Of a stretch of 64,000 nt of DNA, positions 18,806 through 26,999 are shown in pieces; within the stretch, counting starts at the first letter, position 1, and each line of letters opens with the position of its first letter. A model generated the notes under the pieces. It was not told where the DNA came from. It was given only the letters and a program-made list of their open reading frames with translations, and ran no database searches. Location of the stretch: NCBI GenBank assembly GCA_019358985.1, contig JAHHIJ010000038.1:1-64000 (forward strand). Reading direction: 5' to 3'. Position numbers and translations under genes: made by a program. This stretch comes from Tolypothrix brevis GSE-NOS-MK-07-07A. GTDB lineage: Bacteria; Cyanobacteriota; Cyanobacteriia; Cyanobacteriales; Nostocaceae.

Positions 18806-18949
18806 CTAAAACACCCAAGTCTCGCGCAAATCAGTAATCCGTTCCCCTTCTTCTGTCGCAACTTTTACAAAGTAGTTTTTTTCGTCGAATTTAATTAAGA
18901 CGCCGCCGAATTTTCGTTTGCCGTTCATAGTACGCACTTCAACTTCCAT
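18806..18949 (-). CDS. Small protein, probably 5'-truncated (47 aa)
   Basis: MEVEVRTMNGKRKFGGVLIK and FDEKNYFVKVATEEGERITD look like a small beta-barrel (SH3-like) fold. The frame is sensible upstream too (EAAGGDINEFVG) before a stop right at the edge of the neighbouring transposon remnant, so the original start may have been lost. Function unknown. Confidence 0.4.
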   Translation of the reverse strand: MEVEVRTMNGKRKFGGVLIKFDEKNYFVKVATEEGERITDLRETWVF

Positions 18950-19072
18950 GCCAACAAATTCGTTTATATCACCACCGGCGGCTTCGATTTACACTCTTCG
19001 ACATGGGTTCGCAAGCATTGGGTAGTGCGGCAACAGAAGCTAATTCTCTAGAGGCGGAGGCGAGCACTTGAC

Positions 19073-20090
19073 GTGGTACGCAAGCAGATCCCAGCAGAAG
19101 CTTTAATCAATCTGCGTCAGAGACTTGACATATTACCAAGTCGTTGCCGGGAGCGTAGCCTTTTAGTTGAAGAGATGGCAACCTTATACGGGGTGTCTAC
19201 TGACACACTTTATCGTGCCTTGCGTACTTTTTCGCGACCCAAGACCATCAACCGTTCGGATAGTGGGTCGCCAAGAAAGCTCTCTTCAAAAGAGATGGAA
19301 CTTTACTGTGAAGTCATCGCCGCGATGAAAATCCGCACCTGCAACAAAAAAGGACGGCATGTCTCCACCTCACGAGCGATTGAGCTTTTGGAAGGTTCTG
19401 GGATGAACACACCATATGGCTTCATCCAACCAGCGAAGGGCTTGCTAAACAAAACAACTGTCAACCGTTACCTGAAAACTTGGGGGTATGACCACCTCAC
19501 CATGACCCGGCAACCACCTGCGGTGCGCTTTCAGGCTGACTATAGCAATCAATGTTGGCATTTCGACCTCAGCCAATCTGATTTAAAACACGTAAAACAC
19601 CCCTTGTGGGTAGAACCAGGCAGAGGGAATCCCCTGCTGATGCTCTATGGAAGAAATTGGGTATCGCTCAACAGTCTTTTCCTTAGATGGTATCATCGGC
19701 AGTCAGCGAGAATATATTGAATGGCTGGTATCTAAATGTACTACGGAGTCAACTCAAATCGGTGACATATTAGAAGCAGAAGCTATTGACTTACTCGCCA
19801 TGCGGCTCAGGACGCCACTACAAATTGAACAACATTTGACGCTAGCCTTTGAAGCTGCATACCAACTTGGAGAAAAACCTGTGACAACAGCGATTGTTGA
19901 GTCGGTTTTATCAAAGCAAATTGACGATTTGGAACCCACTCTGACAAGGTACGGTTATGATGCTAGAGGTTTGGCTGAACAGTTCGATGCCAAACCTGCT
20001 GAAATCAAATTACTATTTCGCGGGCAGCTTGAACCAGCGCGTGCCCGCGAACTACAGGAGCAAATGCTGGCTGCGGGACTGCCAATTTGA
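19073..20090 (+). pseudogene. Mu/IS21-like transposase fused by deletion to ExeA-type ATPase end
   Basis: Residues from 19,073 to about 19,645 are the N-terminal part of a DDE transposase: an HTH region (EEMATLYGVSTDTLYRALRT), then PPAVRFQADYSNQCWHFDLS, holding the first catalytic aspartate, and WVEPGRGNPLLMLY. At about 19,643 the sequence jumps, in another frame, into the C-terminal part of an ExeA-like AAA+ ATPase (TPLQIEQHLTLAFEAAYQLG, DDLEPTLTRYGYDARGLAEQ, ARARELQEQMLAAGLP). Transposase and ATPase are normally two adjacent genes of one transposon, so an internal deletion removed the end of the first and the start of the second. Neither is functional. Confidence 0.7.
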
Positions 20091-20104
20091 GCAGCGATGG
20101 CATA

Positions 20105-20262
20105 GTTGCAATTAATGTGGTTCCAGTTGGATGATTGCGGTCTGGTTGCAGTTAATGTGGTCTCAGTTGTAGTTAATGTGGTCCCAAGCGTCGCCTTGGT
20201 TGCAATTAATGTGGTCTCAAAATTGTCTTGATTGCGGTCTGGAACGATTAGTATTGCGGTCC
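20105..20262. repeat. Transposon end with tandem binding-site-like repeats
   Basis: Four direct copies of about 20 bp based on TTGCAATTAATGTGGTCTCA occur at about 20,105, 20,145, 20,168 and 20,198, with interspersed ATTGCGGTC words at 20,133, 20,231 and 20,252. The array directly follows the ATPase remnant, as in Tn7/Mu-like elements whose ends carry several transposase sites. The other end is not evident near 19,000. Confidence 0.55.
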
Positions 20263-20331
20263 CCTACAGTTAACACAAGAACAGTTTGCAGCACAGTTGG
20301 GTGTCACGTATCCCACAATTAATCGATGGTA
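20263..20331 (+). pseudogene. Fragment of HTH protein at transposon boundary
   Basis: Reads LQLTQEQFAAQLGVTYPTIN then RW and stop. This is the first helix-turn-helix of an XRE-type protein, cut on the left by the transposon end and ending early on the right. Confidence 0.45.
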
Positions 20332-20456
20332 AATACATACGTATTTTGTTATTTTTATTTCCCAGGAATAATTAAGAAAATGTATGTATATACTGAATAT
20401 AAATGTTTATTATATACAATACCGAAATATTTATGGTTTATGGGAGAATTAACTCG

Positions 20457-20567
20457 ATGACTGGCGATCGCGCAATTCAAATAGGTAATGAAAATTACAA
20501 AGAGCGTATAGAGGGAGATTATATCCATCAACAAGGTTCGTTTCTCCCGGTTGTTAATACAAGATAA
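20457..20567 (+). CDS. Short peptide gene (36 aa) sharing an IQIGN motif
   Basis: MTGDRAIQIGNENYKERIEG and DYIHQQGSFLPVVNTR. The beginning resembles the N-terminal head of cyanobacterial proteins that carry an IGN/IGTN...G.Y...G segment before effector-associated domains. It may be the stub of a longer broken gene or a real short ORF. It lies 138 bp upstream of the two genes that carry a related motif. Confidence 0.35.
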   Translation: MTGDRAIQIGNENYKERIEGDYIHQQGSFLPVVNTR

Positions 20568-20705
20568 GTAAAAGCTGAGAAGACACAGTAACTGTCTAAG
20601 CAGGAACAGCGCTTTTTATATTTCTCTAGTTTTGCTGCAATCACTGGGTCGTTTTTTATATATTAGTTTCAACTCAATAAAACTATCTTTTTAGAACAAA
20701 AAGTT

Positions 20706-21272
20706 ATGACGCTGAATCAGTTTTTACCAGATGAAACCAGTTATCCAACTGATGAAATAAACACAACGATTCTCAAGATTAGAGGTAAAACTCTGATATA
20801 TGGAAATGTTATTTATCAAATTCATAATATTGCAAGTATTGGGTTAGTTGACATGACAAAGACTACTGTAACACCAATGCCAAAACTGTTTGTCTTTTTG
20901 CCTTTTGTGGGTATATTACTTTGCTTTATCCCTTCAGAATTAGCAAAAATATTAGGAGTTGTAATCATCTTTATTGGAGTTTACTTAATTTATAAACATA
21001 ATAAAAATAAAACCAAGAAAACGGGAAAATATGGGATGACCATTTATACCAATGGAGGGACTAGAACAATTTTTAGAAGTAGAAGTGAAGACTTTATTAA
21101 ACGAGTAATTTTGGTTTTATATAGTGTGATGAATAGTGAGGAATTCAAGGCAATTAATTTTAATTTTGAAACATTGGATATGTCTACCGATCGTTCTGTA
21201 CAAATAGGAACAAATATTGGTTCTCCTGTAGTATCAGGTCACGTTGGGGGTGATGTTGTAAATGAGGTTTAA
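20706..21272 (+). CDS. DUF6232-like membrane protein with C-terminal IGTN motif
   Basis: 188 residues. Residues 20-55 (TTILKIRGKTLIYGNVIYQI, HNIASIGLVDM) and 105-155 have the small beta-rich pattern of DUF6232-type proteins. Between them lie two hydrophobic spans (about 58-76 and 81-98), so it should be an inner-membrane protein with both soluble parts on one side. The tail, residues 162-188 (DRSVQIGTNIGSPVVSGHV then GGDVVNEV), closely repeats the head of the next gene product. The two genes are 54 bp apart and probably co-transcribed. Function unknown; a conflict or signalling role is inferred from the partner's domain. Confidence 0.55.
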   Translation: MTLNQFLPDETSYPTDEINTTILKIRGKTLIYGNVIYQIHNIASIGLVDMTKTTVTPMPKLFVFLPFVGILLCFIPSELAKILGVVIIFIGVYLIYKHNKNKTKKTGKYGMTIYTNGGTRTIFRSRSEDFIKRVILVLYSVMNSEEFKAINFNFETLDMSTDRSVQIGTNIGSPVVSGHVGGDVVNEV

Positions 21273-21326
21273 GGGTCATTAATCTGACTAGACCACAATT
21301 CAATCAAGAAGCCAAGGAAGTAAAAC

Positions 21327-21713
21327 ATGGAAGACAACTCAGTAAAAATTGGAACAAACACAAATTCTCCCATAGTAACAGGTCGTGTTAAAGGAAGTAT
21401 TTCTAATCAGGTCAGAGATTCGTCTAATACATATAATCAAGACCATAAGCAAAGCCTTGCCGATGCAGCAGCCGAGATTCAAACGCTACTCGAACAATTG
21501 GAGAAAACTTACCCTGCCAATACCACTACTGGCAAAATGGCGATCGCAACAGAAGCACTGGCACAAATTGAAGGCGATAAGTCGTTGTCAGAACGTGTAT
21601 TGAGTGCCTTAAAAGTGGGTGGTGTTTCAGCTTTTGAGCAATTGCTTAACCATCCAGCAGCTAGTTTTGTCATTGGAGCTTTGGGGGACTGGCAGAAAAC
21701 GAAGGGTAATTAA
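21327..21713 (+). CDS. Effector-associated-domain-like small protein (128 aa)
   Basis: The head, residues 3-29 (DNSVKIGTNTNSPIVTGRVK then GSISNQV), is the same motif as the tail of the preceding protein. Residues 43-128 (SLADAAAEIQTLLEQLEKTY, TTTGKMAIATEALAQIEGDK, FEQLLNHPAASFVIGALGDW) form a helical module widespread in cyanobacterial signalling and conflict proteins, usually fused to larger effectors. Here it stands alone. A GGAAG Shine-Dalgarno lies about 7 bases before the ATG. Confidence 0.6.
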   Translation: MEDNSVKIGTNTNSPIVTGRVKGSISNQVRDSSNTYNQDHKQSLADAAAEIQTLLEQLEKTYPANTTTGKMAIATEALAQIEGDKSLSERVLSALKVGGVSAFEQLLNHPAASFVIGALGDWQKTKGN

Positions 21714-21811
21714 CCATAGCTTGATCGTGCTTGGACTAAACTGCGTTTAGTCCGATCACTAAGTACACAAATCAATATGTTTCTTTTAGTAATCAACAAT
21801 AGCAATCACTA

Positions 21812-22294
21812 ATGGATATTAATCGATCTTTTCAGCAATCTTTGCCTCTCAAAGTTGAAGCTCATGAAGAAAATTTACTCCAGGCGAGAAATGAAATCCA
21901 GAAATTCATCAAGCTATCAGAGGGTCTGCTATTTGGGAAGTTGGGGCTTGATGCTGCCATTGGGCTTGTTCCCATAGTAGATGGGCTATACACGGGAATA
22001 GCAAGTGTCTGGCTATTATTACAATCCTACAGAATACGAACTGATTTCCCGGAAAAACTATTAATTATAATTCTTACTTTTGCAGATATTTTAGTAGGAT
22101 TATTTCCTGGTCCTGGTGACATTGTAGATGCATTTTTCCGAGTACATGCTTGGAATGGTAGCCTCTTGATTGGACATATAGATAAGCAAATTTCACTAAT
22201 TAATCGTGTTCGCGAGCAATTAAATCAAGGTCTTAATCCCGATGTAAATGCTTTAGAAGATATATTATTTAGGAATGGGAAAACAAAAAGATAA
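21812..22294 (+). CDS. DUF4112-like membrane protein (160 aa)
   Basis: Contains the two related hairpins of DUF4112 proteins: KLGLDAAIGLVPIVDGLYTG and then ILVGLFPGPGDIVDAFFRVH, each with a Gly/Pro-rich turn between hydrophobic stretches. That implies two membrane-embedded segments. The C-terminal tail is helical. It follows the two preceding genes by 98 bp in the same direction and may belong to their operon. Confidence 0.6.
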   Translation: MDINRSFQQSLPLKVEAHEENLLQARNEIQKFIKLSEGLLFGKLGLDAAIGLVPIVDGLYTGIASVWLLLQSYRIRTDFPEKLLIIILTFADILVGLFPGPGDIVDAFFRVHAWNGSLLIGHIDKQISLINRVREQLNQGLNPDVNALEDILFRNGKTKR

Positions 22295-22520
22295 TTACTT
22301 ATAATTAAGCAACCCCCAACAGTAGTTTAACGGGTTGTTTGTAGAGCGATCGCAGTCCCGGCTGCTTACGAAATTAGGAGAGTGGGTTAAAAATAATAGG
22401 TGTAAAGCCGAAGCATTTCTTAAAGACTGGAATTCTTAACTTGATGCAGAAGTAAAATATTAGCAACAATAACGTAGTTACAACATTTCAAAGACAACTT
22501 GCGATCGCACCCGCACACCC
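22295..22520. other. Spacer between convergent genes
   Basis: 226 bp with a GCGATCGC octamer and no gene seen. It lies between the plus-strand DUF4112 gene and the minus-strand HNH gene. Confidence 0.3.
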
Positions 22521-22835
22521 TCAATTCGTCCAAAGTGGTAACTCCAACTGCCCCGGTGAGGTATTCGTCCTTCCTCGCGCTCGACTGTGAAGCGCAATGT
22601 GGCATGGTGTACAAAGCGGAATTAAGTTCTCTGGTCGATTATCTTCGGGTGTAAAATTGGCATGGTGTACTGAGAGCGTCAGCATTGTCCACTCAGAGCG
22701 TGTCAGTTCCTTTGACTTTTCACCTGGGCGCAAACATTGTTGATTGCAGTGACGACAGCGCCAATGTGCTGCCGCTTTAATGGCAGTAGCTATATCGTTC
22801 CAATCATCTGCGTAACGCTCTCTGTAAATAGGCAT
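22521..22835 (-). CDS. HNH endonuclease-like protein (104 aa)
   Basis: A compact HNH protein: WRCRHCNQQCLRPGE supplies a first Cys pair, LSVHHANFTPEDNRPENLIP holds the central His-His and Asn, and LCTPCHIALHSR gives the second Cys pair and terminal His. The start MPIYRERYADDWNDIATAIK is typical of small cyanobacterial HNH proteins. It is probably a zinc-binding nuclease of unknown target, with no neighbour hinting at a restriction system. Confidence 0.65.
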   Translation of the reverse strand: MPIYRERYADDWNDIATAIKAAAHWRCRHCNQQCLRPGEKSKELTRSEWTMLTLSVHHANFTPEDNRPENLIPLCTPCHIALHSRARGRTNTSPGQLELPLWTN

Positions 22836-23003
22836 TTCTACTCAATGTAGACTTATTCTGTTGGAGAATTTTAACAACTTTACCAAGTTTTGGTATCAGC
22901 TTTCAAAGTCTGGGAGGATGGTACTCCGGCGTAGATGTCGTCAACCTTTGCTTGACCTTTCTCAGGCTGAAACAAAACATTTTGGTAGTAAGGTTTTCCA
23001 CAT

Positions 23004-24116
23004 TTAACTTGCAATAGCAGCGTTACCCTTATTTTTGATTTTTCGCTGCCATTTAATAATTAATTCTTCTTGATTCAACAATCGAGCTAATAAATTTCTC
23101 AGTTCCTCTACCGATTTCAATAATTTGTGAGCTATATATTCTTTAACAGAATGCCAGACTAATTCTACTAAATTCATATCTGGGCTATAAGCTGGAAGAA
23201 AATAGAGTTGGATATTTGGTAATTGCTTTTCGATAGCCTCTATAATTATTTTCTTTTTATGGTAACTAGCATTGTCTAAGATAATTAAAATTAAGGGGCC
23301 ATTATCCGAAAAATTAAATTCCATATTTCCTACTGAAATCCATTCCTTTTTCACAAAATCGTTTAATTTTACTAGTTGTTCATAAAAACTTTCACCATTA
23401 CCTTTATCAATGAAATAACACATTCTTTTACGGTCATGAAATCTCACCCCTCCCATGACATTTACACGCCCACGACTGCGTTTTCCTGTTACTTTCTTGC
23501 TCGAACCTTTTTTACTCCAATTTTTACGTCTAATTACCCGAAGACTGAAACCACTCTCATCCCAAAACCAGACTTGCAGTTTCTCTGGACAACGTTTTGA
23601 GACTTCTAAATATCCTTGTAACTGTTCTTTAAAGGTTTCCCTTTTTGTCGGGTTTTGTTTGTCCTCTAGACTGTATTTTGCCCACAGGTAAGCATACTTT
23701 TTTTGTTTTAGTATCCTCCTGACTTGTTCGCTACTTAGCTTTATACCTGTTTTTTCTTCTAAGTATATAGCTAATCTTGCTGTTGTCCACCGTCCAAATT
23801 CATAACCTAATTCGCTTGGTTCTTTTTCAATAATTCCCATTAATAACTCAATATATTCATTGGTGGCTTTATGATAGTTTCCTTTTTCTCTGCCATCTTT
23901 AAGACTTTCTAAGTTATCTGGGTCGCCGTGAACGCACCAATATGCTATGCTTCTATATGAACAACCCAAAAATTCACTTATCTCCTGGTAAGTTTTCCCA
24001 TCATTCATCAGGAGTAACATCAATATTCTCTGTATAATTTGAGAGCGTTCGCTTTCTTTTAAAGCTTTTTGTAAATTGTCTTTTTGGGATTGAGTCAGAA
24101 AACCTTTAGCAGGCAT
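23004..24116 (-). CDS. IS630-family transposase, intact
   Basis: About 370 residues from MPAKGFLTQSQKDNLQKALK, the usual start of this cyanobacterial group (an upstream in-frame start lies at 24,134). It has an N-terminal HTH (GKTYQEISEFLGCSYRSIAY), then the three catalytic motifs: VWFWDESGFSLRV, LIILDNASYHKKK and FLPAYSPDMNLVELVWHSVK. No frameshift seen, so it could be active. It differs clearly from the IS630 remnant at 731. Its insertion next to 24,164 appears to have trimmed the neighbouring gene. Confidence 0.85.
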   Translation of the reverse strand: MPAKGFLTQSQKDNLQKALKESERSQIIQRILMLLLMNDGKTYQEISEFLGCSYRSIAYWCVHGDPDNLESLKDGREKGNYHKATNEYIELLMGIIEKEPSELGYEFGRWTTARLAIYLEEKTGIKLSSEQVRRILKQKKYAYLWAKYSLEDKQNPTKRETFKEQLQGYLEVSKRCPEKLQVWFWDESGFSLRVIRRKNWSKKGSSKKVTGKRSRGRVNVMGGVRFHDRKRMCYFIDKGNGESFYEQLVKLNDFVKKEWISVGNMEFNFSDNGPLILIILDNASYHKKKIIIEAIEKQLPNIQLYFLPAYSPDMNLVELVWHSVKEYIAHKLLKSVEELRNLLARLLNQEELIIKWQRKIKNKGNAAIAS

Positions 24117-24163
24117 AATACTACGCTCATACACCGATATATCTAATTTAGCATTTATGCAAT

Positions 24164-25792
24164 TTAGATGTGGAACAACTTATCTTCCACTCCAAGTTCC
24201 CTGAAGACAGAATCATGCTCTTCATCGGTGACTTTTAATTGCTGACGCATATCTCTAAGAATCAATAAACTCTCCACAGAACGGATATTTCCCTTTTCTA
24301 AAGCTTCCTGTAAAACCCCTTTATAAACTCGCACTCTATCTGTACGGTGAAAATTAGGCAGTACCTTTCCCAAAACATACACTTCATCTGGTAGCAAGTC
24401 TTGCAGTGAGCGTCCTTCCAACAACTTTGGCCAGTCTAGTGCTAGCTTGTTCAACTGCCGACGCAAACCACTTACCAAACTTTCTCGGAAATAACGCTCT
24501 TTGCTGCGCCCTAGGCTGCAATACAACCACATGCCACTGAAGATTGCCACCAACGCATTGAAGATTAGGATCACCCAGTTTGGCAGTAAGTTGAGATTGG
24601 GGCGACCCCCAAACAAAAAAAAGACGTTAAAAGATATAAAGGTACATGAGACAAATAAGACGTGCAGAACCTGTTCTGAGTTGATGTATTTGTTTTGGCG
24701 TTGCACATACGCTTTATAAGCTTTTTCTAGTAGCTCAAAAGCAAAATAGCTAGCGGCAGTAAAAACAGCGAGAGTCACAGGCGCTGCAACTAACTTGGGG
24801 ATGGGAATTGCGCGAGCAAAGATGTAAAATCCAGGGTTGAAGAGTGTGTGTAACTGTCCGGATTCATGAGTCCATGCGCCAGAGAAATAGTATTCCCAGT
24901 TGCCAGAGTACAAGTAGTAGTAGAAATAGAATCCTAGCATCAGACCAAAGTAACCGTAGAAAACTAGCTTTTGGTCCGCTCTGGTTATTCCCTCCCAGTA
25001 AGAGCGCTCTGCGTCAATGTCGATACAAGGAGATTGACAACTGACGCAAGCACTCTTTTCTTTGCCAAAACTATTAACTGTCCTACAAGTAGACTGGGTG
25101 ATGCTATGTGGTGATTTCAGGTGAGCGTCGCTTCCGAGTAAGCCTCGCGGACCTGTGTAAAATATTTGTACAGATGCCATTGGGCAAAAATACTGACACC
25201 AGCTTCTGCCCTTAAACAGAAAACCCACAGTTATAGCGGACGTGATTGTCAATAACAAGAAAATCCCCAACGCTAGACGATCGCTATTCACAAATAAGAT
25301 TCGGATATTTAAGCCCAAGTAGAACAACCCGAATTGCAGGTATAGATAATTGCGTCCCAGCCAAGACTTTTTCTCAACACTTGCCAAATCGTGACGAACT
25401 TGACCTGTGTTTGGGTTCACAATTTTGAGATGGCGTTGGATTCCCAATGCTAGCGGAATTTGGGAGAAAAAATACAATGGACAGATCCGCCGCCAAAGTT
25501 CATGACCAAACACCAACAAAATCATAATACTAATGGGCACAATCATTGCCCAAAAGATGCGTGCTGCCAGAGCATAAGGTTGTTGTGGTAGACATATTCC
25601 CTGCACTTTGACACAATTTGAGGGGTCAAGGTATTCCTCCGGATGAAGATGAATTGGACTGATGAGATGACTAGGATTTGTCAACCAAGGTGAAATTGGA
25701 TCGTAGAATAAAGAGAATATTAATGTTAGCCAGCCAACTGCAAGCAACCACCTGACTGAGTGCATCTTTTTTTCGGAAACTTGACCGTTCAT
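24164..25792 (-). CDS. NapH/CcoG-like 4Fe-4S membrane protein, probably 3'-truncated
   Basis: 542 residues with about eight membrane spans. Two cysteine clusters of polyferredoxin type are visible: GRSWCQYFCPMASVQIFYTG near residue 200 and CRTVNSFGKEKSACVSCQSP then CIDIDAE near residue 240. These resemble the NosR/NapH/CcoG electron-transfer proteins, so it likely passes electrons through the membrane. The soluble C-terminal region (EALEKGNIRSVESLLILRDM) resembles the start of longer cyanobacterial relatives that continue into a sensory domain. Here it ends abruptly (VEDKLFHI) next to the IS630 element. No partner gene is visible. Confidence 0.6.
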   Translation of the reverse strand: MNGQVSEKKMHSVRWLLAVGWLTLIFSLFYDPISPWLTNPSHLISPIHLHPEEYLDPSNCVKVQGICLPQQPYALAARIFWAMIVPISIMILLVFGHELWRRICPLYFFSQIPLALGIQRHLKIVNPNTGQVRHDLASVEKKSWLGRNYLYLQFGLFYLGLNIRILFVNSDRLALGIFLLLTITSAITVGFLFKGRSWCQYFCPMASVQIFYTGPRGLLGSDAHLKSPHSITQSTCRTVNSFGKEKSACVSCQSPCIDIDAERSYWEGITRADQKLVFYGYFGLMLGFYFYYYLYSGNWEYYFSGAWTHESGQLHTLFNPGFYIFARAIPIPKLVAAPVTLAVFTAASYFAFELLEKAYKAYVQRQNKYINSEQVLHVLFVSCTFISFNVFFLFGGRPNLNLLPNWVILIFNALVAIFSGMWLYCSLGRSKERYFRESLVSGLRRQLNKLALDWPKLLEGRSLQDLLPDEVYVLGKVLPNFHRTDRVRVYKGVLQEALEKGNIRSVESLLILRDMRQQLKVTDEEHDSVFRELGVEDKLFHI

Positions 25793-25799
25793 ATATAAA

Positions 25800-25921
25800 A
25801 CTTACGCATTAAACATCTCTCAAAACTATCAAAGTTATCTAAATACCGAAGAACGTTTCTCCTTCTTAGGACTTACGCAATTGGCACAAAGTGCGGGTGG
25901 GGGGCTTCGCCCCCGCCGCAC
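25800..25921. repeat. AGGACTTACGCA copies and GC-rich hairpin
   Basis: ACTTACGCATTAAACATCTC at 25,801 and TAGGACTTACGCAATTGGCA at 25,867 are two end sequences of the same miniature-element family, in the same orientation. They are followed at 25,891-25,921 by a strong hairpin, GTGCGGGTGGGGG / CCCCCGCCGCAC with a CTTCG loop. Confidence 0.5.
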
Positions 25922-25976
25922 GGCAATTTAAATTAGACCAAACACATATTAATATCTGGACATTTTAGTTGCTGAA

Positions 25977-26849
25977 TTAAATAATTAGAGAGCAAGAAAT
26001 GGTAAGAATTACCTGCTCGTAAGTCCGAGAATTAAGTGGAAATCTTTGCCGTGAAATCTGGAAAATTTTGACGAGTCTAATTACGTGTTCAACAAAGATA
26101 CGTTTGCTAGAAAACTCTTTGTTTTCTGCTTTTTCCTTTGTAGTTAATTCTCCTTTTCGTGGCTTCTTATGGGGGGTCGTAATATTCTCTCCTCCTTGAT
26201 ACGCCTTATCCCCTTCAAACATTTGGTCGGCTTCAAACTTTTGTTGTTGCTCACGAAACAAGCTAATGTCACTGGTTGGTCCCTTTTTTGCAACCTCTAC
26301 ATCGACAATATCTTTTCCTTCTGGTAACGTAATAATTTGGTTTTTAAATGTGTGCTGTTTCTTCTTACCTGAAAAATATTCTTTCTGTTCCTGATTGTCG
26401 GAAGGGCGTTCCCGTGGCTGTTCCATGCTGTCCACGATTAATTTAAATTCCTTCAATAGTTCTAAAGCGATCGCGTAGTCACTATCAGATTTTTCAACTT
26501 GTTCGAGCAGGCTAGCAGGCAATATCTCCCGTAATATCCTTAGCCAGTAATGAAACGTATCATTAGCCTCAGTTTTTGATACTCCAAAGTGTAACCCTAA
26601 AACCTCAAATGTTGGCATTTGTCTCAAGTAAAATAAACATAAACATACCTCTTCCTTTATCTCTAGTTTCGGTTTACGCCCTCCTCCTTTCTGATTTATA
26701 CGCATCTTATTATGCTCTATCTCAGCTTGAATTCGTTTATGATGCATCTCGGCTTGGGCTAACAAGTCTCGAAACTGGTCGTTGGTTATTCCCAGCATTT
26801 GTTTTGCGCGGTGCGGATATTGTTGAATATAATGAAGTGGATTTTTCAT
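25977..26849 (-). CDS. IS5-family transposase
   Basis: 290 residues. The N-terminal HTH region is MLGITNDQFRDLLAQAEMHH and LGLHFGVSKTEANDTFHYWL; the catalytic part has the first aspartate in KLIVDSMEQPRERP, then KKKQHTFKNQIITLPEGKDI, FEGDKAYQGGENITTPHKKP and the glutamate region KRIFVEHVIRLVKIFQISRQ. The length is normal for IS5 subgroup elements. It lies 150 bp downstream of the last PKS gene and may have displaced genes at that end of the cluster. Confidence 0.8.
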   Translation of the reverse strand: MKNPLHYIQQYPHRAKQMLGITNDQFRDLLAQAEMHHKRIQAEIEHNKMRINQKGGGRKPKLEIKEEVCLCLFYLRQMPTFEVLGLHFGVSKTEANDTFHYWLRILREILPASLLEQVEKSDSDYAIALELLKEFKLIVDSMEQPRERPSDNQEQKEYFSGKKKQHTFKNQIITLPEGKDIVDVEVAKKGPTSDISLFREQQQKFEADQMFEGDKAYQGGENITTPHKKPRKGELTTKEKAENKEFSSKRIFVEHVIRLVKIFQISRQRFPLNSRTYEQVILTISCSLII

Positions 26850-26999
26850 TTTGGTAGACGGTCAAAATTCCGTTCTACCATTTTTTTGACACCCGGATAA
26901 TATTTCGGACAGGTCTAGTAGACAAACTACCAAATGTGCTGGTAAAGAGTGATTTCTCTCTTCGCTAGCTTTACTTGCTGCGATCGCTCGCTCATCTGT

